From assembly GCA_031414415.1 (NCBI GenBank), contig JANNVK010000132.1:1-64000 (forward strand): a DNA stretch of 64,000 nt, in the 5' to 3' direction. The stretch comes from JANNVK01 sp031414415. GTDB lineage: Bacteria; Acidobacteriota; Blastocatellia; Pyrinomonadales; Pyrinomonadaceae. Position 1 is the first letter of the stretch; the number at the start of each line of letters is the position of its first letter. Of the stretch, positions 14,955 to 24,138 are shown piece after piece. The notes under the pieces were generated by a model that made no database searches, was not told the origin of the DNA, and saw only the letters and a program-made list of their open reading frames with translations. A program made the translations under genes and the position numbers.

Positions 14955-17099
14955 ATGAATTCCTTGAGATTAGTCGGCGAAACGCTTGACGGAAAATACA
15001 GAATTGAGCGTGAGCTTGGCAAAGGCGGAATGGGAACGGTCTATTTCGCCATTCATCTCGGAACTGAAAGACCTGTGGCGATAAAAGTTATCGTTCCGCA
15101 GTTTATGCAAAAGCCCGAGTTTGTTGAGCGTTTTCGTCGCGAAGCTCGTGCAGCTGGTCGGCTCAGACATCCAAATGTTGTTGATGTCACAGATTTTGGA
15201 TTTGCCGAAACTAATGACGGTCGAGTTGCTTATTTGGTAATGGAATATCTCGATGGTTGCACGCTTGGCGAGATTCTCGATGAAGAAAAGCAACTTCCAT
15301 TATCTTGGACACTCGATATTTTAGAACAAGTTAGCAGTGCAGTTCACGAAGCACATTTGCAAGGAATTATTCATCGTGATTTAAAGCCTGATAATATTTG
15401 GCTCGAGCCAAACCAACGCGGCGGTTATACCGTAAAAGTTCTCGATTTTGGAATCGCCAAACTCGAAGAAACGGTTTCACACGAAGCTCTAAGTGCTGAT
15501 TTCACAATAGCTTCAACACCAACGCAAAGTTTTGGTAATGTCAAAACAGTTGCCGATAATCTAAACGCAGATACGATGATTTCCGAATCGAGAACGGCGA
15601 TTATTAATCAAGAATCAGGCACTTTAATTCAAACAGATGAGTCTAATTTGGAAAAAGCAACGGCGATTTTATCGAATAATAAAACTCAAATTATTCCAAA
15701 AGAAGATGGAACGCAATTGCTCTCTCAGTCGTTTGACGCAAATATAACCAACTCATCAGCAGCAAATTTAACACGCGTTGGGTCAGTTTTAGGAACTCCT
15801 TTATATATGTCGCCCGAACAATGTCGCGGCGAAAAACTCACAAGTCGTTCAGATATTTACAGTTTAGCGATTATTGCATATCAAATGCTGGCAGGAAAAA
15901 CTCCGTTTGCGGGCGAGTTTATGAGCGTAATGGAATCGCACAAACTTCACCAACCGCCGCCGCTTGAGGCAAAAAAAGTTCCAAAAAAAGTAAAACAAGT
16001 AATTTCTGCCGCTTTGGCAAAAAATATTGACGAACGTCCGCCAACCGCAGAAGCGTTTGCTAGTGAATTGCGTTCACATTCCGAAGGTTTTGGGCAACTT
16101 TTGCAACGTGCTTTAGTTATTTATTCTGAACATTTACCAAAGTTTTTAGGTTTGGCTTTTTTGGCAATTGCACCAAACTTGATTTCGGCAATTGCTCAAA
16201 TTAGTTTTGGTATTCTTGCTTCTTTTGAATATGTTGAAACAGATACGGCTTCATACATAAAAGGATCAATCGGATTTATCGGTTTTTTTGCCCAAACATT
16301 TGCTTCTGCAATGGTTATCGGAACAATAACCTGGTTAGTTGCACAAATTCTCTCTGTTCCGCTTCGTCCAATTAGCGTAAGATCTGCTCTTAATATGGCT
16401 TGGCTAAAGGGAAAACCCTTATTTTTCGCCGTTACTCCGCAAACATTATTGATTTTAATAACGCTAACTTGTTGTTTTCCGGTTGGAATTTATTTTTCAA
16501 CGGTTTATTCATTAGTTGCACCTTCGATAATGATGGAAAATGTGCGTGGAAAAGCGGCATTTCGGCGTTCAAAAGAATTAGTAAAACGCTCGTTTTGGAC
16601 TGCGGTTGCCGTTACTATCTTGATTTATTTAGTGCCATTAGTTCTTGGCGGAACAATTGGCGGAATTGCCGTAGGAATTACTAAACAGCTCGAATATTAT
16701 GAAAAAGTTGAAAAAGGTGAAGTTGTTCAGGTAAAAGACGAAGACGGCGAAGATATAGACGTAAACATCGGCTCAACAAGTGTTAAAATCAAAGAAAATA
16801 AAGCCGAATTTGATAAACTTTCGCCGGAAGAAAAACAAGCAAAGCGTTTAAAAAGAGTTCAACGCGAAACGTTTACCGAGATTATAATGCATTTGCTTTT
16901 GACACCGATTTTGTTGTTAATAACCTCATTATCATCAGTAATTACAGCACTTTTATATTTTAAAACGCGACTAGCTGGCGGCGAATCAATGCAAGATTTG
17001 TTGTCAAAATTTGAGGAAACTGAAACTTCAAAAAGTAAATGGCAAAACCGAATTCGCGAAAGACTTCAACAATCCGGCAAAATTACAAGTAAATTTTGA
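14955..17099 (+). CDS. Membrane-anchored serine/threonine protein kinase with a long activation-loop insert
   Basis: A 714-residue kinase from the ATG at 14955; an in-frame ATG at 14877 would add 26 residues. Hanks motifs are intact: GKGGMG at 22-27, K44 in VAIK, HRDLKPDN with D142, and DFG at 164-166. The APE-equivalent SPE is at 286-288, so the activation segment spans about 120 residues instead of the usual 20-30. The insert is rich in Ser and Thr. After the kinase domain (ending near 375) come several membrane segments between about 395 and 690. A VWA protein gene follows 8 bases later. Confidence 0.9.
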   Translation: MNSLRLVGETLDGKYRIERELGKGGMGTVYFAIHLGTERPVAIKVIVPQFMQKPEFVERFRREARAAGRLRHPNVVDVTDFGFAETNDGRVAYLVMEYLDGCTLGEILDEEKQLPLSWTLDILEQVSSAVHEAHLQGIIHRDLKPDNIWLEPNQRGGYTVKVLDFGIAKLEETVSHEALSADFTIASTPTQSFGNVKTVADNLNADTMISESRTAIINQESGTLIQTDESNLEKATAILSNNKTQIIPKEDGTQLLSQSFDANITNSSAANLTRVGSVLGTPLYMSPEQCRGEKLTSRSDIYSLAIIAYQMLAGKTPFAGEFMSVMESHKLHQPPPLEAKKVPKKVKQVISAALAKNIDERPPTAEAFASELRSHSEGFGQLLQRALVIYSEHLPKFLGLAFLAIAPNLISAIAQISFGILASFEYVETDTASYIKGSIGFIGFFAQTFASAMVIGTITWLVAQILSVPLRPISVRSALNMAWLKGKPLFFAVTPQTLLILITLTCCFPVGIYFSTVYSLVAPSIMMENVRGKAAFRRSKELVKRSFWTAVAVTILIYLVPLVLGGTIGGIAVGITKQLEYYEKVEKGEVVQVKDEDGEDIDVNIGSTSVKIKENKAEFDKLSPEEKQAKRLKRVQRETFTEIIMHLLLTPILLLITSLSSVITALLYFKTRLAGGESMQDLLSKFEETETSKSKWQNRIRERLQQSGKITSKF

Positions 17100-17107
17100 G
17101 ACAAAAA

Positions 17108-19897
17108 ATGGAATCTGAAAAAAGAAAAATTAAAAAGAATTGTAGTTTTGCAATTTACTTTACACTTTTTTCTCTCTACGCCTTGACGTTAAATGCTCAA
17201 ATCATTGATGTTACAAATAATTACGGCAAAGTTTGGATAGTTGCTGAAAAAATTGAAAAAATTTCTGTTTCGCAATCAACTGATGTCGAAATTTCTGCAA
17301 ACAAGATACTCGTAAACCCAAAAAATAAAAAAGCTCGAATCGATATTGTCGTCAAAGTTCCGATGCGTTCAAAAGTAAAAGTGCAAACACAAGAAGGCGA
17401 AGTAAAAATTGCCGGAAATGTTGCAAGTGCTGAAGTTAAGACTGACACCGGAACTATTTTTACCGAAATTCCTCTCGATGATTTAACATATAATTTTCTC
17501 TGGACTGCATCAAAACCAAGATTCTTGAGCGACATTCTGCTCGAAAACGAAAAAGAAAAAACTGCCGGAAAATTTAAGATTGACGGAAAATGGAAAACGA
17601 AAATTGAAAAAACTGAAGAAGCTCAGGAACTTCCAACATCAATTATTCTAAATTTTACAACATCACGAGGAATAATTTTACTCAATATTAAGCCTTCCGA
17701 AGTTCCGTCTGATTTGCGTGAGCGTCCGCTGACCGAAGCCGCAAAAGCGATAGTCCGCAGCGGCGATTCGATGCTTGTTGAAGCAATTCGGAAATCTTCA
17801 CCAAAGAATTTTGGCGATTATGCAAAAACACTTCCAACTCTTCGTCGCGAACCTTTTCTCGGAACTTCAAAACGTGACACAAGTCTTGCAAACTCTCCAT
17901 ACAAACGAGTTATTGTTAAAGCCGTCGATAAAAATAATCGAATGTTTCCAAATCTTTTAGCCAAAGATTTTACGATTACCGAAAATGGAAAACCTCGTGA
18001 GGTTCTCGAAATTCAGCCTTCAACCGCTTCGTTTAATTTAGTTTTATTGCTTGACGTTTCTGGAAGTGTAGAAAATTATGTTGATTTTATCCGCAAAACC
18101 GCCCGCCAGTTCGTCAATACAATCGACAAAAACGACAAGATTTCTATCGTCACATTCCGCGATGATGTCAAAGTTTTGTCGAAGTTTACGACAGACAAAA
18201 AGCTGCTTTCAGAGAGCTTAGATACTTTTGAAGCTGGCGGCGGAACTGCTTATTATGATGCTGTTGCGTTTAGTTTAACCGAAACTTTGCGTCCACTTCG
18301 AGGCGAAAGAACGGCAATTATTTTGCTTTCAGATGGCGTTGATAATCGTTCGTTTTTGCCATTTGATGCCTTGCTTAGTTCAATTGAAGAAAGCGGTGCG
18401 TTGATTTATCCGCTTTATGTTCCTTCAGATTTGATTGCTTCGGCGGCAAATAATTCAAATGTCGATTCGCTGAGAAATAAATATCTCGGATTGACTTCAA
18501 AAGCTGTCGGCGAAGGTGAAAAACTAGCTGCAATTTCTGGTGGTGTTTACTACCAAATTAAGCGTTTAGAGGAATTACAAAAAGCCTATGATGATATTGT
18601 TGTCCAGTTGCGAACTGCTTATAGCGTAACTTTTAAATCTGAAACTGCCGAAACTGGACGCTCTGCATCACCGCGTTTAAAAGTAAAAATAAACCGCGAA
18701 AATGTTTTCACAAGCCTTGGTGCTGTTACGGAATTAACGCCCGAAGAATCAAAGAAATTTGAACCAAAACCCGAAGAAGAATTTGCCGAAGGCGAGATTC
18801 GCGGCGAAGTAGAAAAAATCAATTACAAACAATTTGTAAACGTCAAACTTCGCGAAATTCCAATTGAAAAACTGAATGTCAGCAATTCTCCAAGTTCTTT
18901 TATTCTAACAAATAACGAGGGGAAAATTGCGGTCAGCCGCTGGCTGACACCAAAGCGAACTCGCTCTTATCCGTATCAACGTGTGTATGAAACGCTGGCT
19001 TTTGACGGCAAAAAAGTTGCAATTGTTCCGGTTGTCAAAGACGAAGGTTTAGGCGGTGCAAGAGATTTTCTGCAATGGGACACAATCTCGCTTTTGAGCC
19101 TTTTGGACGTGCATATTGTGCTTGCTTATTACAACGATGCCGTAAAAAATACGAAGCAATTGGATCAAATTACATCGCAGAAATTGGACGAAAAATACGT
19201 TTCTGACAAACTTCGCGAAGTGCTTGAGTTTAAAGGAACTTCCCGCGAATGGAATGAAACTGAAGCGAAAAATCTCAAAATAATTCTCGAAAAAGCGAAA
19301 GATTCTTACAAACAAATTTCCGAAAAAACAAAAACCTATTTGCACGATTCCGCCGCACTAGATGAGTTGATTTTGTTTGCAGAAACACCGCAGAAGTTTA
19401 TTGAATTTTCACGCGAAAAATCGCAAAAAGCACAAGATCGCGAATTTGTTACAGATCAACCGAAAGAAGCACTTTCAACTGACACCAAAGGTCGCGTAAC
19501 GATCACAAATTCGCTCTTCGGAAAATATTATTTCACTTGTGATGAAACAAAAATTGAAGAAAACACGGTTTTTCTAATCGAAGCTAAACACAGCCAACGC
19601 AGTATTTTACCAAGCGAAAACGATATTAAAGACGGTTTACTAAAAATGATGGTTTACACAAACCTGAAAAATGTAAAAATCGGCAAAGCTTCGTTTGAAA
19701 GCAAAGCCGCACTAAAACTTACATCTGCGAAAATCAAAGGAAATATCGCATCAGAAGCAACCGAGCCAGAACTTCTAAATTTCTACAAAATGAATTTGTT
19801 TGATCCCAAAATGAAAGAAATGATTGCGAAATTGTTTCAAGAAGCAAGAGAGAATAAGTTTTTAATAATGCTAGAATACGCTGAAACTGTGAAGTGA
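17108..19897 (+). CDS. Secreted VWA-domain protein fused to a PD-(D/E)XK restriction-endonuclease-like domain
   Basis: A 929-residue protein from the ATG at 17108; GAG lies upstream. Residues 11-30 form a hydrophobic export-type segment (ending LNAQ). Residues 35-250 are beta-rich, with adhesin-like repeats. Residues 309-500 are a VWA domain with a MIDAS motif DVSGS at 316-320, as in Acidobacteriota VWFA-related proteins. From residue 561 to the end it aligns along its whole length with the free-standing protein encoded at 19959-21056. Shared blocks include PKRTRSYPY, RDFLQWDT and DIKDGLLKMM. The nuclease-like residues D812 and E825-A-K827 are kept. Fusing an export-type VWA to a nuclease-like domain is odd; cellular location is unclear. 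Confidence 0.8.
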   Translation: MESEKRKIKKNCSFAIYFTLFSLYALTLNAQIIDVTNNYGKVWIVAEKIEKISVSQSTDVEISANKILVNPKNKKARIDIVVKVPMRSKVKVQTQEGEVKIAGNVASAEVKTDTGTIFTEIPLDDLTYNFLWTASKPRFLSDILLENEKEKTAGKFKIDGKWKTKIEKTEEAQELPTSIILNFTTSRGIILLNIKPSEVPSDLRERPLTEAAKAIVRSGDSMLVEAIRKSSPKNFGDYAKTLPTLRREPFLGTSKRDTSLANSPYKRVIVKAVDKNNRMFPNLLAKDFTITENGKPREVLEIQPSTASFNLVLLLDVSGSVENYVDFIRKTARQFVNTIDKNDKISIVTFRDDVKVLSKFTTDKKLLSESLDTFEAGGGTAYYDAVAFSLTETLRPLRGERTAIILLSDGVDNRSFLPFDALLSSIEESGALIYPLYVPSDLIASAANNSNVDSLRNKYLGLTSKAVGEGEKLAAISGGVYYQIKRLEELQKAYDDIVVQLRTAYSVTFKSETAETGRSASPRLKVKINRENVFTSLGAVTELTPEESKKFEPKPEEEFAEGEIRGEVEKINYKQFVNVKLREIPIEKLNVSNSPSSFILTNNEGKIAVSRWLTPKRTRSYPYQRVYETLAFDGKKVAIVPVVKDEGLGGARDFLQWDTISLLSLLDVHIVLAYYNDAVKNTKQLDQITSQKLDEKYVSDKLREVLEFKGTSREWNETEAKNLKIILEKAKDSYKQISEKTKTYLHDSAALDELILFAETPQKFIEFSREKSQKAQDREFVTDQPKEALSTDTKGRVTITNSLFGKYYFTCDETKIEENTVFLIEAKHSQRSILPSENDIKDGLLKMMVYTNLKNVKIGKASFESKAALKLTSAKIKGNIASEATEPELLNFYKMNLFDPKMKEMIAKLFQEARENKFLIMLEYAETVK

Positions 19898-19958
19898 AAT
19901 ATTAACTTTTATTCTCCTTAAGATAAAATAAAATTGTTAAGTATAGTAAATTTGTTAA

Positions 19959-21056
19959 ATGGAAATCACAGCTCAAATTATTGAAGGAATTAAGTATAAG
20001 CCACTATTAAAGTGCGAATTAGTTGAATATCTAGTTTCTGATTTTGAGATAAATTCTGCAAAATCTTCAAGTTTAATTTTGCAGAATCAAGATCGTTTTG
20101 CAATAAGTAAATGGGTTTCACCAAAACGAACTCGTTCATACCCGTATGAACGAGTTTACAACACATTTTCAGTCTCTAAACGAATTACAATAATCCCTAT
20201 TATCAAAGACGAAGGTGCGTCAGGCGACCGAGACTTTTTGCAATGGGATACGGTTTGTTTGATGAGCTTGTTAGACGTTTATGTCGTTTTGGCTTATTAC
20301 GAAACCGCAGAAAAGCATCGCACGCGAGATGAAAAGGTCACAAAACAAAGGTTTAATAGTCAGTTCGTTTTAGATAAAATTAGGGAAGTTTCTAATTATC
20401 ACAGTTCAGCCCTACATTGGAATTTGAAAGAATTAAACAATATTACTCAAATTCTTCAGAAAGTTAAACATTCTTATCGAGCAATTTCCGATAAAACGAA
20501 AGTTAAATTTCATAGTGAAAAAGGTTTAGATTCTTATGTAAATATTGTCTCAGAAAATCTCACTAATTTTATGGAAGCTTCCAGAAATAGGTCAAAATCT
20601 GCTCAGGAGCGAGAATTTTTGACTGTACAACCGAAAGAAATACTATCAACTTTGACGAAAGCAAAACTTACAATTACCAACTATTTAGGCGGAAAATACT
20701 TTTTTACGGTTGACGAAGTTAGAATTGAAGAAGAAAAGCTATTTTTGATTGAATCAAAACACAGTAAAAATTCAAAACTTCCAAGTTTAGGTGATATTAA
20801 AGACGGTCTACTGAAAATGATGCTCTACGTTAATTTAGAAAATGTAAATCTTGGTAAGACCTTGTATAAAACTTTTCCTGTTTTAAAATTAACTTCTAAA
20901 AATCTTGAAAATGAGGTTTCTTCTAATTCTCCAAAAAAAGAATTAGAAATATTTTTGATAAAAAATAGATTTAATAAAAGACAAATTGATTTGCTAAGGA
21001 ATTTATTTCTTGAAGCAAACGAAAATAATTTCGTAATTAGTTTAGGTGAAATTTGA
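19959..21056 (+). CDS. Probable restriction endonuclease (PD-(D/E)XK type), stand-alone homologue of the VWA fusion domain
   Basis: A 365-residue soluble protein, more AT-rich in codon use than its neighbours. D252 and E265-S-K267, separated as in PD-(D/E)XK nucleases, lie in FFTVDEVRIEEEKLFLIESK. Other blocks (PKRTRSYPY, KDEG, RDFLQWDT, DIKDGLLKMM) are shared with the preceding VWA fusion. The stop overlaps the start of a DNA adenine methylase, the classic arrangement of a type II restriction-modification pair, and this is the main ground for the call. A TATAGT hexamer at 19942-19947 would give a near-leaderless transcript; no Shine-Dalgarno is visible. Confidence 0.7.
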   Translation: MEITAQIIEGIKYKPLLKCELVEYLVSDFEINSAKSSSLILQNQDRFAISKWVSPKRTRSYPYERVYNTFSVSKRITIIPIIKDEGASGDRDFLQWDTVCLMSLLDVYVVLAYYETAEKHRTRDEKVTKQRFNSQFVLDKIREVSNYHSSALHWNLKELNNITQILQKVKHSYRAISDKTKVKFHSEKGLDSYVNIVSENLTNFMEASRNRSKSAQEREFLTVQPKEILSTLTKAKLTITNYLGGKYFFTVDEVRIEEEKLFLIESKHSKNSKLPSLGDIKDGLLKMMLYVNLENVNLGKTLYKTFPVLKLTSKNLENEVSSNSPKKELEIFLIKNRFNKRQIDLLRNLFLEANENNFVISLGEI

Positions 21057-21931
21057 AAATACTTCGCAGTCCATTACGTTATCCCGGAGGAAAAAGCCGT
21101 ACAGTTGAAAAAATTGTGGGTTTAATTCCTGCATTTGATGAATTTAGAGAGCCATTTGTAGGTGGAGGATCAGTTTTTATTTATCTTAAACAAAAATCTC
21201 CGTTTCAGAAATTTTGGGTTAATGATTTATATAAAGATTTAGCTGTTTTTTGGCAACAAAATCAAGTCAATTCAAAAAAAGTAATTGAGCAAATTTGGCG
21301 ATGGAAGTATGAATACAAAGACGGAAAAACGCTTTATAAATTTTTGCGTGAAAATAAGTTAAATTTTAATGAAATTGAATTAGCTGCTACTTTTTTTGTT
21401 TTCAATAGAATCACATTTTCTGGAACTACTGAAGCAGGAGGTTTTTCAATCCAAGCGTTTGAAAAGCGTTTTACCGATTCAAGTATTGAAAGGCTTGTAG
21501 AGATTCCAACCCTTCTAAAAGATGTTCAAATTACTAATTTAGACTACGAAGATATTATAAACGCTGCGGGTAATAATGTATTTATATTTCTTGATCCGCC
21601 ATATTTTTCAGCTAGTGCTTCCGCACTTTATGGGAAAAATGGTTGTCTTCATAAATCATTCGATCACGAGAGACTTGCTGGTAACTTAGCTATTTGCAAA
21701 CATAAATGGCTACTAACTTATGATGATTCCCCATATATTCGGGAGCTTTTTTCTTTTGCTGAAATTTCAGAATGGAGTTTAATGTATGGAATGAGAAATG
21801 TTACTAAATCTTCAAACCAGAAAGGAAACGAGCTTTTTATTTCAAACTATCCGTTACAAATGGAATATTCAAATCTACAAAGGACTTTGCCTTTTTCGCA
21901 TGAAATCACCGCTTTTACGATCACTATTTGA
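21053..21931 (+). CDS. DNA adenine methylase (Dam/M.DpnII-type, class alpha)
   Basis: A 292-residue N6-adenine DNA methyltransferase. The SAM motif RYPGGKSR is at residues 9-16, followed by FREPFVGGGSVF and the catalytic DPPY near residue 181 (FIFLDPPYFS). The start is a TTG overlapping the stop of the endonuclease-like gene, with AGGTGA 4-9 bases upstream, so translation is probably coupled. With its neighbour it forms a likely type II restriction-modification unit protecting host DNA. The last 25 codons run into the start of xseA and may not be original to the gene. Confidence 0.88.
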   Translation: MKILRSPLRYPGGKSRTVEKIVGLIPAFDEFREPFVGGGSVFIYLKQKSPFQKFWVNDLYKDLAVFWQQNQVNSKKVIEQIWRWKYEYKDGKTLYKFLRENKLNFNEIELAATFFVFNRITFSGTTEAGGFSIQAFEKRFTDSSIERLVEIPTLLKDVQITNLDYEDIINAAGNNVFIFLDPPYFSASASALYGKNGCLHKSFDHERLAGNLAICKHKWLLTYDDSPYIRELFSFAEISEWSLMYGMRNVTKSSNQKGNELFISNYPLQMEYSNLQRTLPFSHEITAFTITI

Positions 21932-23291
21932 CGAACAGGAATCTCGTCCGCTGACGGTTTCGGAGCTTAATTCGCAGGTTCGTGGCGAATTGGAGCGACG
22001 ATTTGCTTCCGTTTGGGTTGAAGGCGAGATTGTGAATTTTTCGGCGGCGAATTCCGGACATTGGTATTTCAACTTGAATGATGGTAGTTCGCAGCTACGT
22101 TCGGCGTGTTTTAAGGGTTCGAATTGGAAGATTCGGTTTCAGCCATTTGATGGCTTGCAAGTGAGAGTTCGCGGGCGAATTACGGTTTACGAACCGAAAG
22201 GCGAATATCAGCTTTTGGTTGAATCGCTCGAACCTGTCGGCGAAGGTGCGTTGAAAATTGCATTCGAGCAGATTAAATTGAAACTCAGTCGTGAAGGGCT
22301 TTTTGATCAAGATTTAAAGCGTCCGTTACCTTTTTTTCCAAAACGAGTCGGCGTTGTTACGTCACCAAATGGAGCCGCTTTCTTCGATATTCTACACGTT
22401 CTTTCGCGACGCACACGAACTGTCAGCATCACGCTGATTCCGACACGTGTGCAAGGCGAAAATTCGGCTGATGAAATCCGTGAAGCGATTTTGACGGCAA
22501 ATGAATTTAATCTTAATTGTAAGGAAACAGAAAAGATAGATGTTCTGATTGTTGGTCGCGGCGGCGGTTCGGCAGAAGATCTTTGGGCTTTTAATGATGA
22601 AAGATTAGCGAGAACAATTCGTGCGTCTGCAATTCCGATAATTTCGGCGGTTGGTCATGAAACTGATTTCACAATTGCAGATTTTGTCGCAGATCTGCGT
22701 TGCCCAACACCTTCGGCAGCCGCGGAAATTGTTGCGGAAAAAGAAGATAACCTCGAAGCGTTTTTGCAGCGAAGAACGCAAGATTTGTTCCAGTTAATGA
22801 ATTACAAATTGCTCGAAGCTCACAATAATTTGCAGGAAATGCGGCTTTCGTCTGTCTTTCACGAATTTCCAAATAGCTTGCGAGATTCGCGTTATCAAAT
22901 CGAAGATTTAGAAAATAGGATGAAAAATCAGCTTGCAAATCGCATTTCGTATTTGCGTGAAAAGGTCGATTTATTACAGATTTCGCCAGTCAAACTTGCC
23001 GGAAAAGTTTCAGCAAATCAAACTCGTTTTGCACTTTTGTCTCAGCGGCAAACTATTGCAATAAAACGAGTTATTGGTAAATCTAGCGAAAAAGTTAGTA
23101 TTTCAATGGCTTCATTAGACGCACTTTCACCACTTTCGGTTTTGAAGCGTGGATTTTCATTGACACAACTCGAAACTGGTGAGATTTTGCGAGATTCGAA
23201 GCAAATTAATATTAACGATAACGTGCAAATTCGGCTTGCAAGTGGCAAACTGAATGCCAAAGTTATGAAAATTGAGGAAGTAGGAAAATAA
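21900..23291 (+). CDS. xseA: Exodeoxyribonuclease VII large subunit
   Basis: A 463-residue XseA. It has an N-terminal OB-fold (LTVSELNSQVRGELERRF to about residue 110) and the catalytic core with PKRVGVVTSPNGAAFFDIL, DVLIVGRGGGSAEDLWAFND and SAVGHETDFTIADFVADLRCPTPSAAAE. A long coiled-coil region and the C-terminal SPLSVLKRGFSL motif follow. It degrades single-stranded DNA to oligonucleotides together with XseB; no xseB follows here. The start at 21900 was chosen because homologues begin close to this point. The upstream in-frame codons belong to the methylase region in another frame. It overlaps folA by one base. Confidence 0.93.
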   Translation: MKSPLLRSLFDEQESRPLTVSELNSQVRGELERRFASVWVEGEIVNFSAANSGHWYFNLNDGSSQLRSACFKGSNWKIRFQPFDGLQVRVRGRITVYEPKGEYQLLVESLEPVGEGALKIAFEQIKLKLSREGLFDQDLKRPLPFFPKRVGVVTSPNGAAFFDILHVLSRRTRTVSITLIPTRVQGENSADEIREAILTANEFNLNCKETEKIDVLIVGRGGGSAEDLWAFNDERLARTIRASAIPIISAVGHETDFTIADFVADLRCPTPSAAAEIVAEKEDNLEAFLQRRTQDLFQLMNYKLLEAHNNLQEMRLSSVFHEFPNSLRDSRYQIEDLENRMKNQLANRISYLREKVDLLQISPVKLAGKVSANQTRFALLSQRQTIAIKRVIGKSSEKVSISMASLDALSPLSVLKRGFSLTQLETGEILRDSKQININDNVQIRLASGKLNAKVMKIEEVGK

Positions 23292-23770
23292 TGCAGATTA
23301 TTGGAATCGTGGCTGTTGCTAAAAATTTTGCAATTGGAAAAGACGGAAAATTGCCGTGGCATTATTCTGCTGATTTGAAATTTTTTAAAGAAAATACAAC
23401 CGGAAACGCGATCGTCATGGGCAGAAAAACCTTTGAATCAATCGGAAAACCTTTGCCAAATCGTCTAAATATTGTTTTGAGTAAAAGTTTAAGCATTGAA
23501 AGCCAGCCAAATTTGTTGGTTTTTAAAAGCAAAGCGGAAATTTTGGCAGTTGCGAAATATCTCAAATGCGATCTATTTATCATCGGCGGAGCAAGTATTT
23601 ATCAAGAATTTTCTGACGTGATTGAAAAATGGATTACAACCGAAATTCCGCAAGTTGTTGAAAACGCAGATACTTTTATGGCAGCCGATTTTTTGAAAGG
23701 TTTCGAACTGGAAGAAAAAATTATTTTAGAAGAAAGTCTAAATGTCGAGATTTATAAAAGGAGCGACTAA
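23291..23770 (+). CDS. folA: Dihydrofolate reductase
   Basis: A 159-residue DHFR, the normal length. It reduces dihydrofolate with NADPH in the cytoplasm. Visible are GIVAVAKNFAIGKDGKLPWH, the substrate-binding DLKFFKENT helix (acidic D27-type residue), NADPH motif VMGRKTFESIGKPLPNR and IIGGASIY. The ATG shares a base with the xseA stop, so it is co-translated. A DUF962 gene follows immediately. Confidence 0.95.
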   Translation: MQIIGIVAVAKNFAIGKDGKLPWHYSADLKFFKENTTGNAIVMGRKTFESIGKPLPNRLNIVLSKSLSIESQPNLLVFKSKAEILAVAKYLKCDLFIIGGASIYQEFSDVIEKWITTEIPQVVENADTFMAADFLKGFELEEKIILEESLNVEIYKRSD

Positions 23771-24067
23771 ATGTTAGCAGGAAAAACTTGGGAAACTTGG
23801 ATTGCGGAATATTCTGAAAGTCATCAAAACAAAATAAATCAAATTACTCATAAAATCGGGATTCCGATGATTGCTGTCTCAATTTTAATTTTACCGCTGA
23901 TATTTTTTTCCTTTGGCGTTTGGAAAATCTCGCTCAGTTTGTTTATTGTCGGCTGGATTCTTCAATTTATCGGGCATTATTTTGAAGGAAAACCACCGGA
24001 ATTTTTCAAAGACTGGCGGTTTTTATTAGTTGGACTTCGTTGGTGGTTTGCGAAGATGAGAAGTTGA
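23771..24067 (+). CDS. DUF962 / Mpo1-like membrane protein
   Basis: A 98-residue protein with two hydrophobic segments (about 32-52 and 56-72) and the family motif HYFEGKPPEFFKDWRFLLVG. Yeast Mpo1, a member, is an iron-dependent dioxygenase of 2-hydroxy fatty acids; the bacterial function is less certain. Histidines typical of the family are visible (SESHQNK, ITHKIGIP, IGHYFEG). AAGGAG lies 7 bases before the ATG. A second, diverged copy of its last 40 codons is found 2.1 kb downstream at 26075-26197, behind two unrelated genes. Confidence 0.85.
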   Translation: MLAGKTWETWIAEYSESHQNKINQITHKIGIPMIAVSILILPLIFFSFGVWKISLSLFIVGWILQFIGHYFEGKPPEFFKDWRFLLVGLRWWFAKMRS

Positions 24068-24138
24068 GTTTCTCGTTTATCAATAACTGCAAATAGAAAA
24101 TCTTGTATTTTCGTTCAAAGGTAAGTATCTTTAAATCA

